From Candidatus Bathyarchaeota archaeon (lineage in GTDB: Archaea; Thermoproteota; Bathyarchaeia; TCS64), in contig JAGTRB010000012.1 in NCBI GenBank assembly GCA_018396865.1, positions 1 to 64,000 on the forward strand: a stretch of DNA of 64,000 nt. The letters are read 5' to 3'. Each line of letters starts with the position of its first letter. Positions within the stretch are counted from its first letter, which is position 1. Under the pieces are notes generated by a model. That model was not told the DNA's origin. It did no database searches and saw nothing but the letters and a program-made list of their open reading frames with translations. Made by a program: the position numbers and the translations under genes. Of this stretch, positions 24,021-32,022 are shown in pieces.

Positions 24021-24055
24021 GCATGTGAGATGGGAATTGAGCCCATCTCACATGC
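24021..24055 (+). repeat. Perfect 14-bp inverted repeat
   Basis: GCATGTGAGATGGG and its exact complement are separated by 7 bases, followed by a pyrimidine-rich run (CTCTCTTTCTCTCTG). It lies about 100 bases after tRNA-Asn in the 575-base gap 23920-24494. It could be a strong RNA hairpin or terminator, or a remnant of a mobile element; the sequence does not decide. Confidence 0.7.
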
Positions 24056-24107
24056 TCTCTTTCTCTCTGTAGGTCTTTATCTAAGCCCCCTATCCAACTA
24101 AATCCCG

Positions 24108-24283
24108 CAAGGACTGCCAAAAGAGTGGCGAGGTTAACACCTAGTGGCAAAGTTTATGTCCTTCTGGAAGCTTTAGAGGCTGGAGAGTTAATCTCGAAGG
24201 TTTTTAGAGATCTAAGAGACCTGGTGAAGAAAGGCTTCAGGCCGAAAGAAGAGGTCTATCTGGAAGCTCTCAAAAATGCATGA
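24108..24283 (+). pseudogene. C-terminal remnant of a DUF3368 PIN-domain toxin
   Basis: One frame reads RTAKRVARLTPSGKVYVLLE, then EAGELISKVFRDLRDLVKKG and ends FRPKEEVYLEALKNA before TGA at 24281-24283. This matches the end of DUF3368-type PIN toxins, where a TxSG..GVLL segment is followed by 'LI..V...L..L...GF...EE.Y...L..A'. No start codon or N-terminal PIN motifs remain, so it is a fragment. The rest of the gap to 24494 holds only an AT-rich promoter region with TTATTTAATA near 24452-24461. Confidence 0.5.
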
Positions 24284-24494
24284 GAAATAACTAAAAATTT
24301 TACTTAGGATTTGATTCCTCCAAACAGATAACTTAAAGAGCTTGAAAAAGTTGAAGAGTAGACATTTATCCTAATATTTAAAATTTGAAGGTATAAGCCC
24401 CTACTAACTTAAGACCCGTGTTTTGTTAGACTTGAGATGCTGCTATACGCAGATTATTTAATAGCTACATTAGGATGATAATTCTGGTGGTTTT

Positions 24495-25364
24495 TTGAGG
24501 AGCACTGGAATTGGTGAGAGCCCCGTGAGGGTTGCATGCATCCAATTTGAGCCGAGGGTTGGGGAGAAGGAGGAGAACCTGAGGAGGGTTCTCAAGCTCG
24601 CTCAGGAGGCTGCTGATAGAGGAGCCGAACTGATCCTCTTACCAGAGCTCTCCAATACGGGTTATGTCTTCGAGTCTAGGAGAGAGGCCTATGAGCTTTC
24701 TGAGGAGGTTCCCTGCGGTGAGACATTAGAGAGATGGGCCGAGCTCACCAAAAGCCTAGGGATCTACCTTGTGGGAGGTGTCGCTGAGAGGGATGGCTCG
24801 GCCCTTTACAACACCTCGGTGCTATTAGGGCCCATGGGGTATCTAGGTAAGTATAGGAAGCTTCACCTCTGGGACAGGGAGAAGCTCTTCTTTGAGCCCG
24901 GAGACCTAGGCCTCCCAGTCTTCCAGACCCCTCTTGGGAGGCTGGCTATGGGCATCTGCTACGACCTCTGGTTCCCAGAGATTATAAGGATATACTCGTT
25001 GAAGGGGGCTGACATCGTCCTTATGCCTACGAATTGGGTCTGCATAGGGGATAAGGTTGGGGAGGGACGCCTGGTCGAGGCCCTCTGCGTCGCCCAAGCC
25101 CATATGAACGGCGTCTTCATCGCTGCAGCAGACAGGGTCGGGGTTGAGAGGGGTCAATCCTTTCTTGGGATGAGCATGGTGGTCTCTCCTAGAGGGAGGA
25201 TCTTGGCTGGCCCCGCCAGCTATGAGAGTGAAGAGTTGATCTACGCAAACCTGAACCTAGCAGATTCTAGGTTGAAGAAGAGGAGGACCAGCCTTAACCA
25301 CATAATCCATGACAGGAGGATAGATGTCTATGGCCCCCTCCTCGGTTATGAGGAGCCCCATTAA
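24495..25364 (+). CDS. Carbon-nitrogen hydrolase (nitrilase superfamily)
   Basis: A 289-residue nitrilase-fold amidase with the full Glu-Lys-Cys triad: Glu51 (LLPELSNTGY), Lys122 (KYRKLHL) and Cys155 (MGICYDLWFPE). Such enzymes hydrolyse linear amides, N-carbamoyl compounds or nitriles; the text is closest to N-carbamoyl-amino-acid or omega-amidase types. The TTG at 24495 follows an AT-rich promoter; a GTG at 24525 with GGTGAG upstream is an alternative start. The amidohydrolase gene converges on it from the other side. Confidence 0.88.
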   Translation: MRSTGIGESPVRVACIQFEPRVGEKEENLRRVLKLAQEAADRGAELILLPELSNTGYVFESRREAYELSEEVPCGETLERWAELTKSLGIYLVGGVAERDGSALYNTSVLLGPMGYLGKYRKLHLWDREKLFFEPGDLGLPVFQTPLGRLAMGICYDLWFPEIIRIYSLKGADIVLMPTNWVCIGDKVGEGRLVEALCVAQAHMNGVFIAAADRVGVERGQSFLGMSMVVSPRGRILAGPASYESEELIYANLNLADSRLKKRRTSLNHIIHDRRIDVYGPLLGYEEPH

Positions 25365-25386
25365 GCTGGGTGAAGATCTGTCTCAA

Positions 25387-26373
25387 TCATAGTTTTAGGA
25401 GTCTAGCCGCATTCTCCCCGAGGATCATGGTTTTATCCTCCTCCCCTATTGGAAGCCTCTTGATCCTCTCCACAGCCCTCTCAATGTCCCCTATCTGGTG
25501 AGGGTGGTCGCTGCCTAGAACTATCTTCCCGGCTCCTGAGAAGGAGTAGACAGACATTAGGACTTCCTCATCGTAGCAGATGGAGTCCATCCATATCTCC
25601 CTTAGATATCGGGAGGGGGGCTCCGAGATATTGACTTTACATTCCGGGTATGCCTCGAAGCCTCGGTCTATCCTTCCCCTAAGGTATGGGAAGACTCCTC
25701 CGAGGTGGGAGGCTACAAGCTTCAGCCCCGGGAGCCTTTTTAGGACGCCGCTGAAGACCAATCTGAGGATGGATAGGGTGGTGTCCACCCCGAAGCCCAG
25801 GATGGGGACCAGCCTATAATCGCCCATACCCCTCTGGTTGATGGGGCTGGCGGGGTGGATGAACAGAGGGACATCCAGCTCGACTGCCCTCTCGTAGACT
25901 TGGATGAAGGGCTCCCAGTCCAGTGGCCTCCCGCCCACATTAGACATCAATGTGGCACCCCTAAGGCCGCATTCCCTCACAGCCCTCTCAAGCTCCTCCG
26001 CGGCCGCTGGGGGATCCTGCATCGGTAGGGCCGCCAGGGCGGCGAACCTATCCGGATACTTATCTACGATCCTTCCGAACTCGTCGTTTGTCACCTTGGC
26101 GAGCCTTATTCCCCTCTCCACCTCCTCTCTCTCCACGCCCGGAGTTGTAAGGGTCAGGACCTGCATATCTATACCGCACCGGTCCATGTCCTCGAGCCTC
26201 TCCTCCAGGTTGATATGGGAGCCCGCGACTATGTTGTAGTCCCCCTCATAGTTGATGATCAGCCTCCCCATCTCATCCGTGTATAGGGAGGCGAAGCCCA
26301 CCCCCCTCTTCAACTCCTCTAGGTAGGCCCTCGGGTAGAAGTGGTTGTGAAAATCGATCACCAGACCCATCAC
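25387..26373 (-). CDS. Amidohydrolase, ACMSD / gamma-resorcylate decarboxylase type
   Basis: A 328-residue TIM-barrel amidohydrolase (amidohydrolase-2 family). It shows the N-terminal metal motif DFHNHFYP, the ASHLGGVFPYLRGRID segment with the catalytic His, and LGSDHPH near the C-terminus. Family members are zinc-dependent non-oxidative decarboxylases or hydrolases of aromatic and other carboxylates. The substrate is unknown. The gene converges with the nitrilase gene and shares no obvious operon. Confidence 0.85.
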   Translation of the reverse strand: MMGLVIDFHNHFYPRAYLEELKRGVGFASLYTDEMGRLIINYEGDYNIVAGSHINLEERLEDMDRCGIDMQVLTLTTPGVEREEVERGIRLAKVTNDEFGRIVDKYPDRFAALAALPMQDPPAAAEELERAVRECGLRGATLMSNVGGRPLDWEPFIQVYERAVELDVPLFIHPASPINQRGMGDYRLVPILGFGVDTTLSILRLVFSGVLKRLPGLKLVASHLGGVFPYLRGRIDRGFEAYPECKVNISEPPSRYLREIWMDSICYDEEVLMSVYSFSGAGKIVLGSDHPHQIGDIERAVERIKRLPIGEEDKTMILGENAARLLKL

Positions 26374-26458
26374 AGCCTACTCTATTCTAGAGCCAGAGAT
26401 AAAAACTGATTGGACAGATGAAACAGCCTGGGGGAACGGGGTTAATGGGGGTGAATGC

Positions 26459-27049
26459 CTAGGAGAATAGCCCCTTGATGTAATCCGTGAATCCCCTGTT
26501 TCTCGTGAGCCCCATGAGGATAAACCCCATCAACGCCATCTCGATGAACGCCTTTGCCAGTATCTGGAGGGTTAATATGCCCGCGATCCACTGGGGGAGC
26601 CCGAAGGCTATTGGGAAGATGTAGATGAATAGGAGGGCTGTGTAGGCCCCCTCTGGAATATATGAGGCTATAGCCCCAGGGATCATTAAAAGCCCATTAT
26701 TTGACCTCGAACCTAATCTCCGGAGTATAAGTCCTGCAGCCAACCCCGTTAAGGCCTTTCCGAGGGGTAGGCCGAAACCGGTTATCAGGTTCCCCTTCGA
26801 GAATCCGAACTCATAGGAGGCGGTGAGGCCCCCTATCAGCCCCGTGAGGAAGCCTAAGGTGGGGCCCCCGAAGAGAGCTGCTAAGAATGTTGCCGTATGC
26901 GACAGATCGAGGGCTATGGAGACGCTTATGGGGCCGAGTGGAAGAGACGGAACTAGAGGAGCCACCCTTATGGAGAGGAATGAGAGGGCGTTTCCAAGCG
27001 CCCCCAGAATCCCTGTCATAACTATGATCTTCGTAGACCCCTCCCTCAT
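26459..27049 (-). CDS. ECF transporter substrate-binding (S) component, or similar membrane protein
   Basis: About 196 residues with six hydrophobic segments and Gly/Pro-rich loops, as in S components of energy-coupling factor vitamin transporters (ALFGGPTLGFLTGLIGGLTA, LPLGKALTGLAAGL). The start at 27049 is preferred because a TATA-like ATATAAAAG lies at about 27081-27089; an upstream in-frame start (27127) would add a stretch that reads through the promoter. No ATPase or T-component gene is in the window, so it would have to share them. The vitamin is unknown, and so is whether it is an S component at all. Confidence 0.55.
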   Translation of the reverse strand: MREGSTKIIVMTGILGALGNALSFLSIRVAPLVPSLPLGPISVSIALDLSHTATFLAALFGGPTLGFLTGLIGGLTASYEFGFSKGNLITGFGLPLGKALTGLAAGLILRRLGSRSNNGLLMIPGAIASYIPEGAYTALLFIYIFPIAFGLPQWIAGILTLQILAKAFIEMALMGFILMGLTRNRGFTDYIKGLFS

Positions 27050-27185
27050 ATAGACCCTCTCAGGGAATCCCCATCTACCAATATAAAAGTTATTACTAAA
27101 AAAAGAGTAGATGAGGTTAATACCCAAAACCCTTCCTTGAAGAGAGGCAACTTAAAGAGGCCTCGACGTCCATCAACCTTTGGGA

Positions 27186-27755
27186 ATGTCCATCTATGTG
27201 TTGAGGCTTGGCCATAGGCCCCGTAGAGATGAAAGGGTCACAACCCATCTCATGCTCGCTGCTAGGGCCTTCGGGGCCTCCGGGGCCTACTACAGCGGGG
27301 TTCGAGATCCTTCAATGGAGGGGTCCATCAGGAAGGTCTGCGAAGATTGGGGTGGAAGGTTCACACTGGAATATGTCTCAGATTGGAGGAGAACCATTAA
27401 CGACTGGAAGGAGAGGGGCAGGGTGATCCACCTCACGATGTACGGGCTCCCCCTCATGGATGTGATCCCGCTGATTAGGGCGGATCCGTCCTCGAAGCTG
27501 GTGGTTGTTGGAGGGGCGAAGGTCCCAGGGGAGGTCTTCAGACTGGCCGACTGGAACGTCTCAGTGACCTCCCAACCCCACTCTGAAGTGAGCGCACTAG
27601 CGGTCTTCCTCCACGAACTTTACGAAGGAAAGGAGCTGAGCCTAGTCTATGAAGGGGCGAGGCTCAAGATAGTCCCCCAGGCCAATGGGAAGCGGGTTGA
27701 AACCCTCAAACCTAAGAGTCATCAATCGAATGTTTCCCCTAATGGATATAACTGA
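27186..27755 (+). CDS. trm56: tRNA (cytidine-56 2'-O)-methyltransferase
   Basis: About 189 residues of the SPOUT-class archaeal enzyme that methylates C56 in the T loop of tRNA. Family features: VLRLGHRPRRDERVTTHLML at the start, FGASGAYYSG, VIHLTMYGLPL, and KLVVVGGAKVPGEVF with the knot loop NVSVTSQPHSEVSALAVFL. The start is ATG 27186 rather than TTG 27180. A TATA-like CTTAAAG lies about 30 bases upstream. Confidence 0.9.
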   Translation: MSIYVLRLGHRPRRDERVTTHLMLAARAFGASGAYYSGVRDPSMEGSIRKVCEDWGGRFTLEYVSDWRRTINDWKERGRVIHLTMYGLPLMDVIPLIRADPSSKLVVVGGAKVPGEVFRLADWNVSVTSQPHSEVSALAVFLHELYEGKELSLVYEGARLKIVPQANGKRVETLKPKSHQSNVSPNGYN

Positions 27756-27868
27756 AATTAAGTGGGATCGCCCTTCCCTTACTATACAGATGGATTGTGA
27801 CATCAAGGAGATGTAAGTTTGTATGTCCTACTTCACTTGGTCTTAGCCTCGGAGGGTTATTGGCTCGC

Positions 27869-27887
27869 TTCTCAAGGCGCTTGAGAA
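27869..27887 (+). repeat. Perfect 8-bp hairpin between trm56 and tfe
   Basis: TTCTCAAG-GCG-CTTGAGAA in the 232-base gap after trm56. It may be a hairpin at the transcript end or part of the tfe control region. Nothing else in the gap is convincing. Confidence 0.4.
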
Positions 27888-27987
27888 CCATCGTAGAGGA
27901 GTTCGTTGAGATTTTGGTTTATTCTCTTTAAAGATTTAAGTCTCTTCATATACCCATATATTGAATAGGACCTGCGGAGGATGGGCC

Positions 27988-28494
27988 TTGAACAGTAATG
28001 AGGAGAACCTTCTGGAGCTTGTCGAGATCCTCGGGGGCGAGGAGGGAGTGGAGATAGTCAAGGCCCTCCGCGATAGTGGTGATGTCACGGTCGAGGAGCT
28101 CTCAGCCAAGACCGGCATCCAGATAAACAATGTTAGAAAGCTCCTGTACAAGCTCTATAATCATAGCCTTGTCATGAGCAGGAGGTCGAGGGATAAGGAT
28201 ACGGGATGGTTCATATTTCAGTGGAGGCTCCAGCCAGAGCTCGTGGACGCCTATATACTGGGGGTAAAACAGAAGATCCTGAAGAAGCTCAAGACTAGGC
28301 TTGAGTATGAGCAACAGCACGAGTTTTACCACTGCGGCTCATCCAGCTGCCCCAAGGTGACCTTCGAGGAGGCAATGGAGACCGTCTTCAAATGCCTATC
28401 ATGCGGAAAACCTCTACATCCCATCGACAACACATCCTCCATAGATTTCCTGAGGAAGAAGATAGATGAGCTTGAGAAGGAGTTGAAGGCTTGA
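27988..28494 (+). CDS. tfe: Transcription factor E alpha
   Basis: About 168 residues. The N-terminal winged helix (ENLLELVEILGGEEGVEIVK, VTVEELSAKTGIQINNVRKL) and the C-terminal zinc ribbon (CGSSSCPKVTFEEAMET, FKCLSCGKPL) are those of archaeal TFE-alpha, which helps RNA polymerase open promoters. I place the start at TTG 27988, where GCGGAGG lies about 8 bases upstream; the in-frame TTG at 27961 has no such site. The HD-protein gene overlaps the end by 4 bases. Confidence 0.92.
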   Translation: MNSNEENLLELVEILGGEEGVEIVKALRDSGDVTVEELSAKTGIQINNVRKLLYKLYNHSLVMSRRSRDKDTGWFIFQWRLQPELVDAYILGVKQKILKKLKTRLEYEQQHEFYHCGSSSCPKVTFEEAMETVFKCLSCGKPLHPIDNTSSIDFLRKKIDELEKELKA

Positions 28495-29030
28495 AGATTC
28501 CAGATAGAGAAGAGGCTATATGCATCATGAAGAGGGTTGGATGCAGTCAACCCATCATAGAGCATTGCATAAGCGTATCGAGGATAGCCTTGGAGCTAGC
28601 TTGGGAGATAAGGGGGAGAGGGATGGAGATAGACATGAAACTCGTAGAGGCCGGCGCCCTCCTCCACGACATAGGAAGGTGTAGAACCCACTCAGTTGAG
28701 CATGGAGCTATAGGTGGACAGATGGCAAGGGGAATGGGCCTCCCAGAACCCTTGGTGAGGATAATAGAGAGGCATGTAGGAGGGGGAATCACACCAGAGG
28801 AGGCGGAGAAGTTGGGCCTGGAGAGGGGAAACTATATTCCCGAGACGGTTGAAGAGAAGATAGTGGCCTACGCCGACAAGCTCATAGAAGGAGAAAGGAG
28901 GATCCCCATAGAGGAGACCATAGAAAAATTCGCCGAAGAGCTTGGAAGAGAGCATCCAGCAATAGAGAGGCTCAGAGCCCTACATGAGGAGATGTCAAGG
29001 CTCATCAACCTGGGTATGACAGAAAAATAA
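28491..29030 (+). CDS. HD-domain protein (TIGR00295 type)
   Basis: A 179-residue HD phosphohydrolase-like protein. Metal residues: the His in IIEHCISVSRIALELAW, the HD pair in LLHDIGRCRTHSVEHG, and the further His in IERHVGGG. It belongs to an archaeal HD family of unknown substrate. It starts with TTG and overlaps tfe by 4 bases, so the two are translated together. Its TAA stop is directly followed by the first base of tRNA-Val. Confidence 0.88.
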   Translation: MKIPDREEAICIMKRVGCSQPIIEHCISVSRIALELAWEIRGRGMEIDMKLVEAGALLHDIGRCRTHSVEHGAIGGQMARGMGLPEPLVRIIERHVGGGITPEEAEKLGLERGNYIPETVEEKIVAYADKLIEGERRIPIEETIEKFAEELGREHPAIERLRALHEEMSRLINLGMTEK

Positions 29031-29105
29031 GGGCCGGTCGTCTAGCATGGTCGGGACGCTGCCCTTACGAGGCAGAGGTCGCCGGTTCAAGTCCGGCCCG
29101 GCCCA
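29031..29105 (+). tRNA. tRNA-Val (TAC)
   Basis: Acceptor stem GGGCCGG/CCGGCCC, anticodon stem CTGCC/GGCAG with loop CTTACGA (anticodon TAC), and T arm GCCGG-TTCAAGT-CCGGC. CCA is not encoded, unlike the other three tRNAs here. The 5' end touches the stop codon of the HD gene, so it is probably cut from the tfe-HD transcript. Confidence 0.93.
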
Positions 29106-29137
29106 CTTCTGAGCTTTTCTCAGAGCTAACCGATTCT

Positions 29138-29302
29138 ATGGCCTCTATGACCCTTTTAAGGCTATATTCTAGGATTATCGAAAAATTGAGGCCTAATTTT
29201 TCCCCTTTCGGTAGAGTTCAGGATATCTTCAACTCACCCTGGACATGGGGAGTCAACCTCAGGGTTATTGAGGGATGGAAAATCTCTTCTAGGCGAGCTT
29301 AG
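29138..29302 (+). other. Gap after tRNA-Val: small reading frame and a hairpin
   Basis: The 557-base stretch 29106-29662 has no gene I can support. An ATG-started reading frame of 54 residues (29138-29302) contains readable text (FGRVQDIFNSPWTWGVNLRV) but matches no family I know. A perfect 9-bp hairpin GCTTAGATG-5 bases-CATCTAAGC lies at 29297-29319. The end of the gap is AT-rich and likely holds the promoter of the methyltransferase gene. Confidence 0.3.
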
Positions 29303-29662
29303 ATGCTCTCCATCTAAGCCAGCCCCTCTTCTGGTTTTTATCAAATCGGCCAGCAGCTCGATGAGGAAGTTTCTCACCACTCTCGTCTTCTATAGCCAGC
29401 TACACCCGAAGATGTTGAAGAGGGGGGAGAGATCTCTCCCTCTTCCCAGCCACTGGGACATAAAAGGGTCTTAATTCTCGCCCCACTTTTTTAAACTAAC
29501 CTTTTTTTCTAGGGAGGACTGGGTGTCCAAGCCACTTGGTACCTAAATTTTTTCTCCCTCCATTCTGATGGCTAAGCTGTTCAAACCTCCACCCTCCTTA
29601 GTCGATCTCCTCCAATAATTTTAAAATCATGTTCTCCAATTAAATCAGATAAAAACTGATGG

Positions 29663-30280
29663 GTGATCAAGTTAATGGAAGTTGTAAAGAGATTTATTAG
29701 TTTTTATGAAAGTGATTTTGGAAGAGGGATAATATTAAGGGAATCTGAATATATCTTAAACGAAATGAAGGAATTTAATTTGATTGTTGATGTTGGATGT
29801 GGAATTGGGGAATTTGAAAAATACCTTTCAAAACTTATCATAATAGGTTTAGACATTTCAGAGGAAATGATAAGAGAGGCTTTAAATAGGAGTAAAGGTA
29901 TGTTTATTATTGGAGATGTGAATTATCTTATGTTTAGAGAATCAACAATTGAAGCTATGTTTTCTGTGGCAACCCTAGAATTCCTAGAAAACTATTGCAG
30001 GGCTATAAAAGAAATTCATAGAGCATTAAAGAGGAATGGAAAAATGTTGGCAATGATTTTAAATCCTAAATCAGATTATTTCAATGAGGAGATAAAAGAT
30101 CCTAAAGACTATTTCAGAAAAATAAAAATTTGTGGTTTAGAAGAGATTAGAAAGCCTATATCTGAATTTTTCACAATAATTAAGGAAGAATATTTCCTAG
30201 GAATAAGGAATGAACAAATATTTGAAACTAGTGAAGAAAGATACGCTAGTATGTATGTCATAGTCGGGAAAAGGGAGTGA
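29663..30280 (+). CDS. Class I SAM-dependent methyltransferase, AT-rich
   Basis: A 205-residue SAM methyltransferase with motif I DVGCGIGEFEKYL, the acidic GLDISEEMI and FIIGDVNYLMF. The substrate is unknown. Base use is much more AT-rich than in neighbouring genes: Lys AAA, Ile ATA and Asn AAT are common, whereas neighbours favour AGG, GAG and GCC codons. It stands alone after a decayed-looking gap, so recent acquisition is likely. It is not part of a restriction or defence gene set I can see. Confidence 0.85.
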   Translation: MIKLMEVVKRFISFYESDFGRGIILRESEYILNEMKEFNLIVDVGCGIGEFEKYLSKLIIIGLDISEEMIREALNRSKGMFIIGDVNYLMFRESTIEAMFSVATLEFLENYCRAIKEIHRALKRNGKMLAMILNPKSDYFNEEIKDPKDYFRKIKICGLEEIRKPISEFFTIIKEEYFLGIRNEQIFETSEERYASMYVIVGKRE

Positions 30281-30397
30281 TCTCCAGCTCAGAGAGGGCA
30301 ACCCAAAATTCTTCTCATCCTGATCCCCTTTCTCCTGGTGGAAGCATGAGCTATATGGGGTATAAAATAAATCTGGGTTCTTGAAGGTAGTGGAGAT

Positions 30398-31579
30398 ATG
30401 GAAGGAAGGCTTCAGGACAACCTTGGCATCCTGGTGGGTGGGTTCCTCTCACTCTTCATATTGAACCTCCTCAACTCGGCCTATTCCCCAGTCTTAATCC
30501 TCATCAAGGAGGAGCTGGCCCTCACCTACACCCTCAGCGGAGCCCTGATGTCATCCTACCACGTGGGCTACACAATAGGCCAGATACCCTGGGGATACAT
30601 AGCCGACAGATATGGCTGCAGGAGGGCTATGACAATGAGCCTGATCGGAACGGCTTCCGCCATGATCCTCTTCGGAGTATCCAGCTCGATCTGGCAGGTC
30701 ATGGTGTCGAGGTTCATGGCGGGGCTTCTGGGGGCTGGCATCTTCGTACCATCTGTGAAACTGGTCTCAACCTGGTTCTCATCTAGTTTAAGGGGGACGG
30801 TGCTCGGAGTGCTGAGCATAGGAGGAAGCCTAGGCATGGTGATCGCATCTTGGAGCTCCCCCCTCATCAGCATCGCTCTAGGATGGAGGAGGACTCTAAT
30901 ACTCTTAGGTATCGTCGGGGTGACCTCATCCCTTCCGGCCTGGCTCGGCCTCAGGGACAGAGAAGGTCAGCGCGTGGGGATCGGGGGGGATCTAAAGGGT
31001 CTATTCAGAAGCAGGAGCTTCTGGCTGCTAGCCTTCATCCAGTTCCTCCGACTGGGCTCATATTACACCTTTATCGCGTGGCTCCCCCTGCTGCTGAGCG
31101 AGGAGCACGGCCTTAACATCATAGCGGCCGGAGCTGCCCTATCCCTCTTCAATATCTCAGGTATGCTCTCAAACCCCCTTGGAGGTGTTATCTCAGACCG
31201 CGTCGGGGAGAGATTGATACTTTTCTCGACCTTTATGAGCCTAGCACCAGCCGCGATACTATTAAACCACTCCGGTTCCGGTTCGGGTCTTTATCTAGCC
31301 GTCTTCTTGATAGGCTGGCTTGTCAACTTCAGCCGGAGCCCATCATTCACCGTCATTGCCAGACTATATGGAGTGGGGTTGGCGGGGAGGATATCCGGCA
31401 TTCACAACACATTCGCATCCCTTGGGGCCCTAGCCCTTCCCTTCATGCTCGGATATGTGAGGGATGTGACCTCAACATATGGTCTTGGCCTCGTAATCAT
31501 CTCGATCCTCATGCTCCTTGGAGCCCTCTCCGCTTTATTTGTAAAGGCTCCGGGAGCTGGGTCCTTGGAGAGTGCCTAA
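30398..31579 (+). CDS. Major facilitator superfamily transporter
   Basis: A 393-residue protein with about 12 membrane segments and the MFS loop 2-3 signature (IPWGYIADRYGCRRAM), plus its weaker copy in the second half (PLGGVISDRVGERL). It probably moves a small organic anion or sugar with an ion gradient; the closest-looking group is the anion/sugar porters, but the substrate is unclear. The start has a GTGGAG site upstream. Its last 4 bases overlap the end of the gene on the other strand. Confidence 0.87.
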   Translation: MEGRLQDNLGILVGGFLSLFILNLLNSAYSPVLILIKEELALTYTLSGALMSSYHVGYTIGQIPWGYIADRYGCRRAMTMSLIGTASAMILFGVSSSIWQVMVSRFMAGLLGAGIFVPSVKLVSTWFSSSLRGTVLGVLSIGGSLGMVIASWSSPLISIALGWRRTLILLGIVGVTSSLPAWLGLRDREGQRVGIGGDLKGLFRSRSFWLLAFIQFLRLGSYYTFIAWLPLLLSEEHGLNIIAAGAALSLFNISGMLSNPLGGVISDRVGERLILFSTFMSLAPAAILLNHSGSGSGLYLAVFLIGWLVNFSRSPSFTVIARLYGVGLAGRISGIHNTFASLGALALPFMLGYVRDVTSTYGLGLVIISILMLLGALSALFVKAPGAGSLESA

Positions 31580-32001
31580 TGCGCTGTGCGGAACCCATGA
31601 AAGATCACGGGATCTCCTAGGTTGACTCTTGGAGCTTCAAGCGAGTTAGATTGGATGAGGATGTTCATATGGTTCGGCATATGGGTGAGATCAAAACCCC
31701 CTAAGATTCCTAAGGGCCTTCCCCCTACGGTTACTTCGTCTCCCACGACTATGACCCCTCCGCTCTTAACCTCGAAGAACGATATCGCGGAGATTCTATC
31801 TACGGTTCCCCCAAGGATCGGCTTCTCGTCAGTTATCATGAGTTCATGGATCTCACCCTGAATGAGGGCCCTGCTCATCGCCTCGATGAGCTTGAGGCCC
31901 CTCTTCTCAAAGGTTATGTGGAGGAGGGCCACAACCTCCCCCACAACCTGGCGCCTCTCACCATAGGCGTTTCTGGTTATGAGCCTTGGGTCATAATCCA
32001 T
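31576..32001 (-). CDS. Conserved-looking protein of unknown function
   Basis: A 141-residue beta-rich soluble protein. The text VVALLHITFEKRGLKLIEAM, GGVIVVGDEVTVGGRPLGI and PNHMNILIQSNSL suggests a small barrel fold. I recognise no family. It lies 21 bases downstream of the asparaginase gene on the same strand, so it may belong to amino-acid or peptide turnover. It ends tail to tail with the MFS gene. Confidence 0.6.
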   Translation of the reverse strand: MDYDPRLITRNAYGERRQVVGEVVALLHITFEKRGLKLIEAMSRALIQGEIHELMITDEKPILGGTVDRISAISFFEVKSGGVIVVGDEVTVGGRPLGILGGFDLTHMPNHMNILIQSNSLEAPRVNLGDPVIFHGFRTAH

Positions 32002-32022
32002 TATTCATCCCCCGGGTTTCCG

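Noticed and set aside
24021-24055. Terminal inverted repeat of an insertion sequence
   Set aside because: No transposase gene or second copy was seen within the window.
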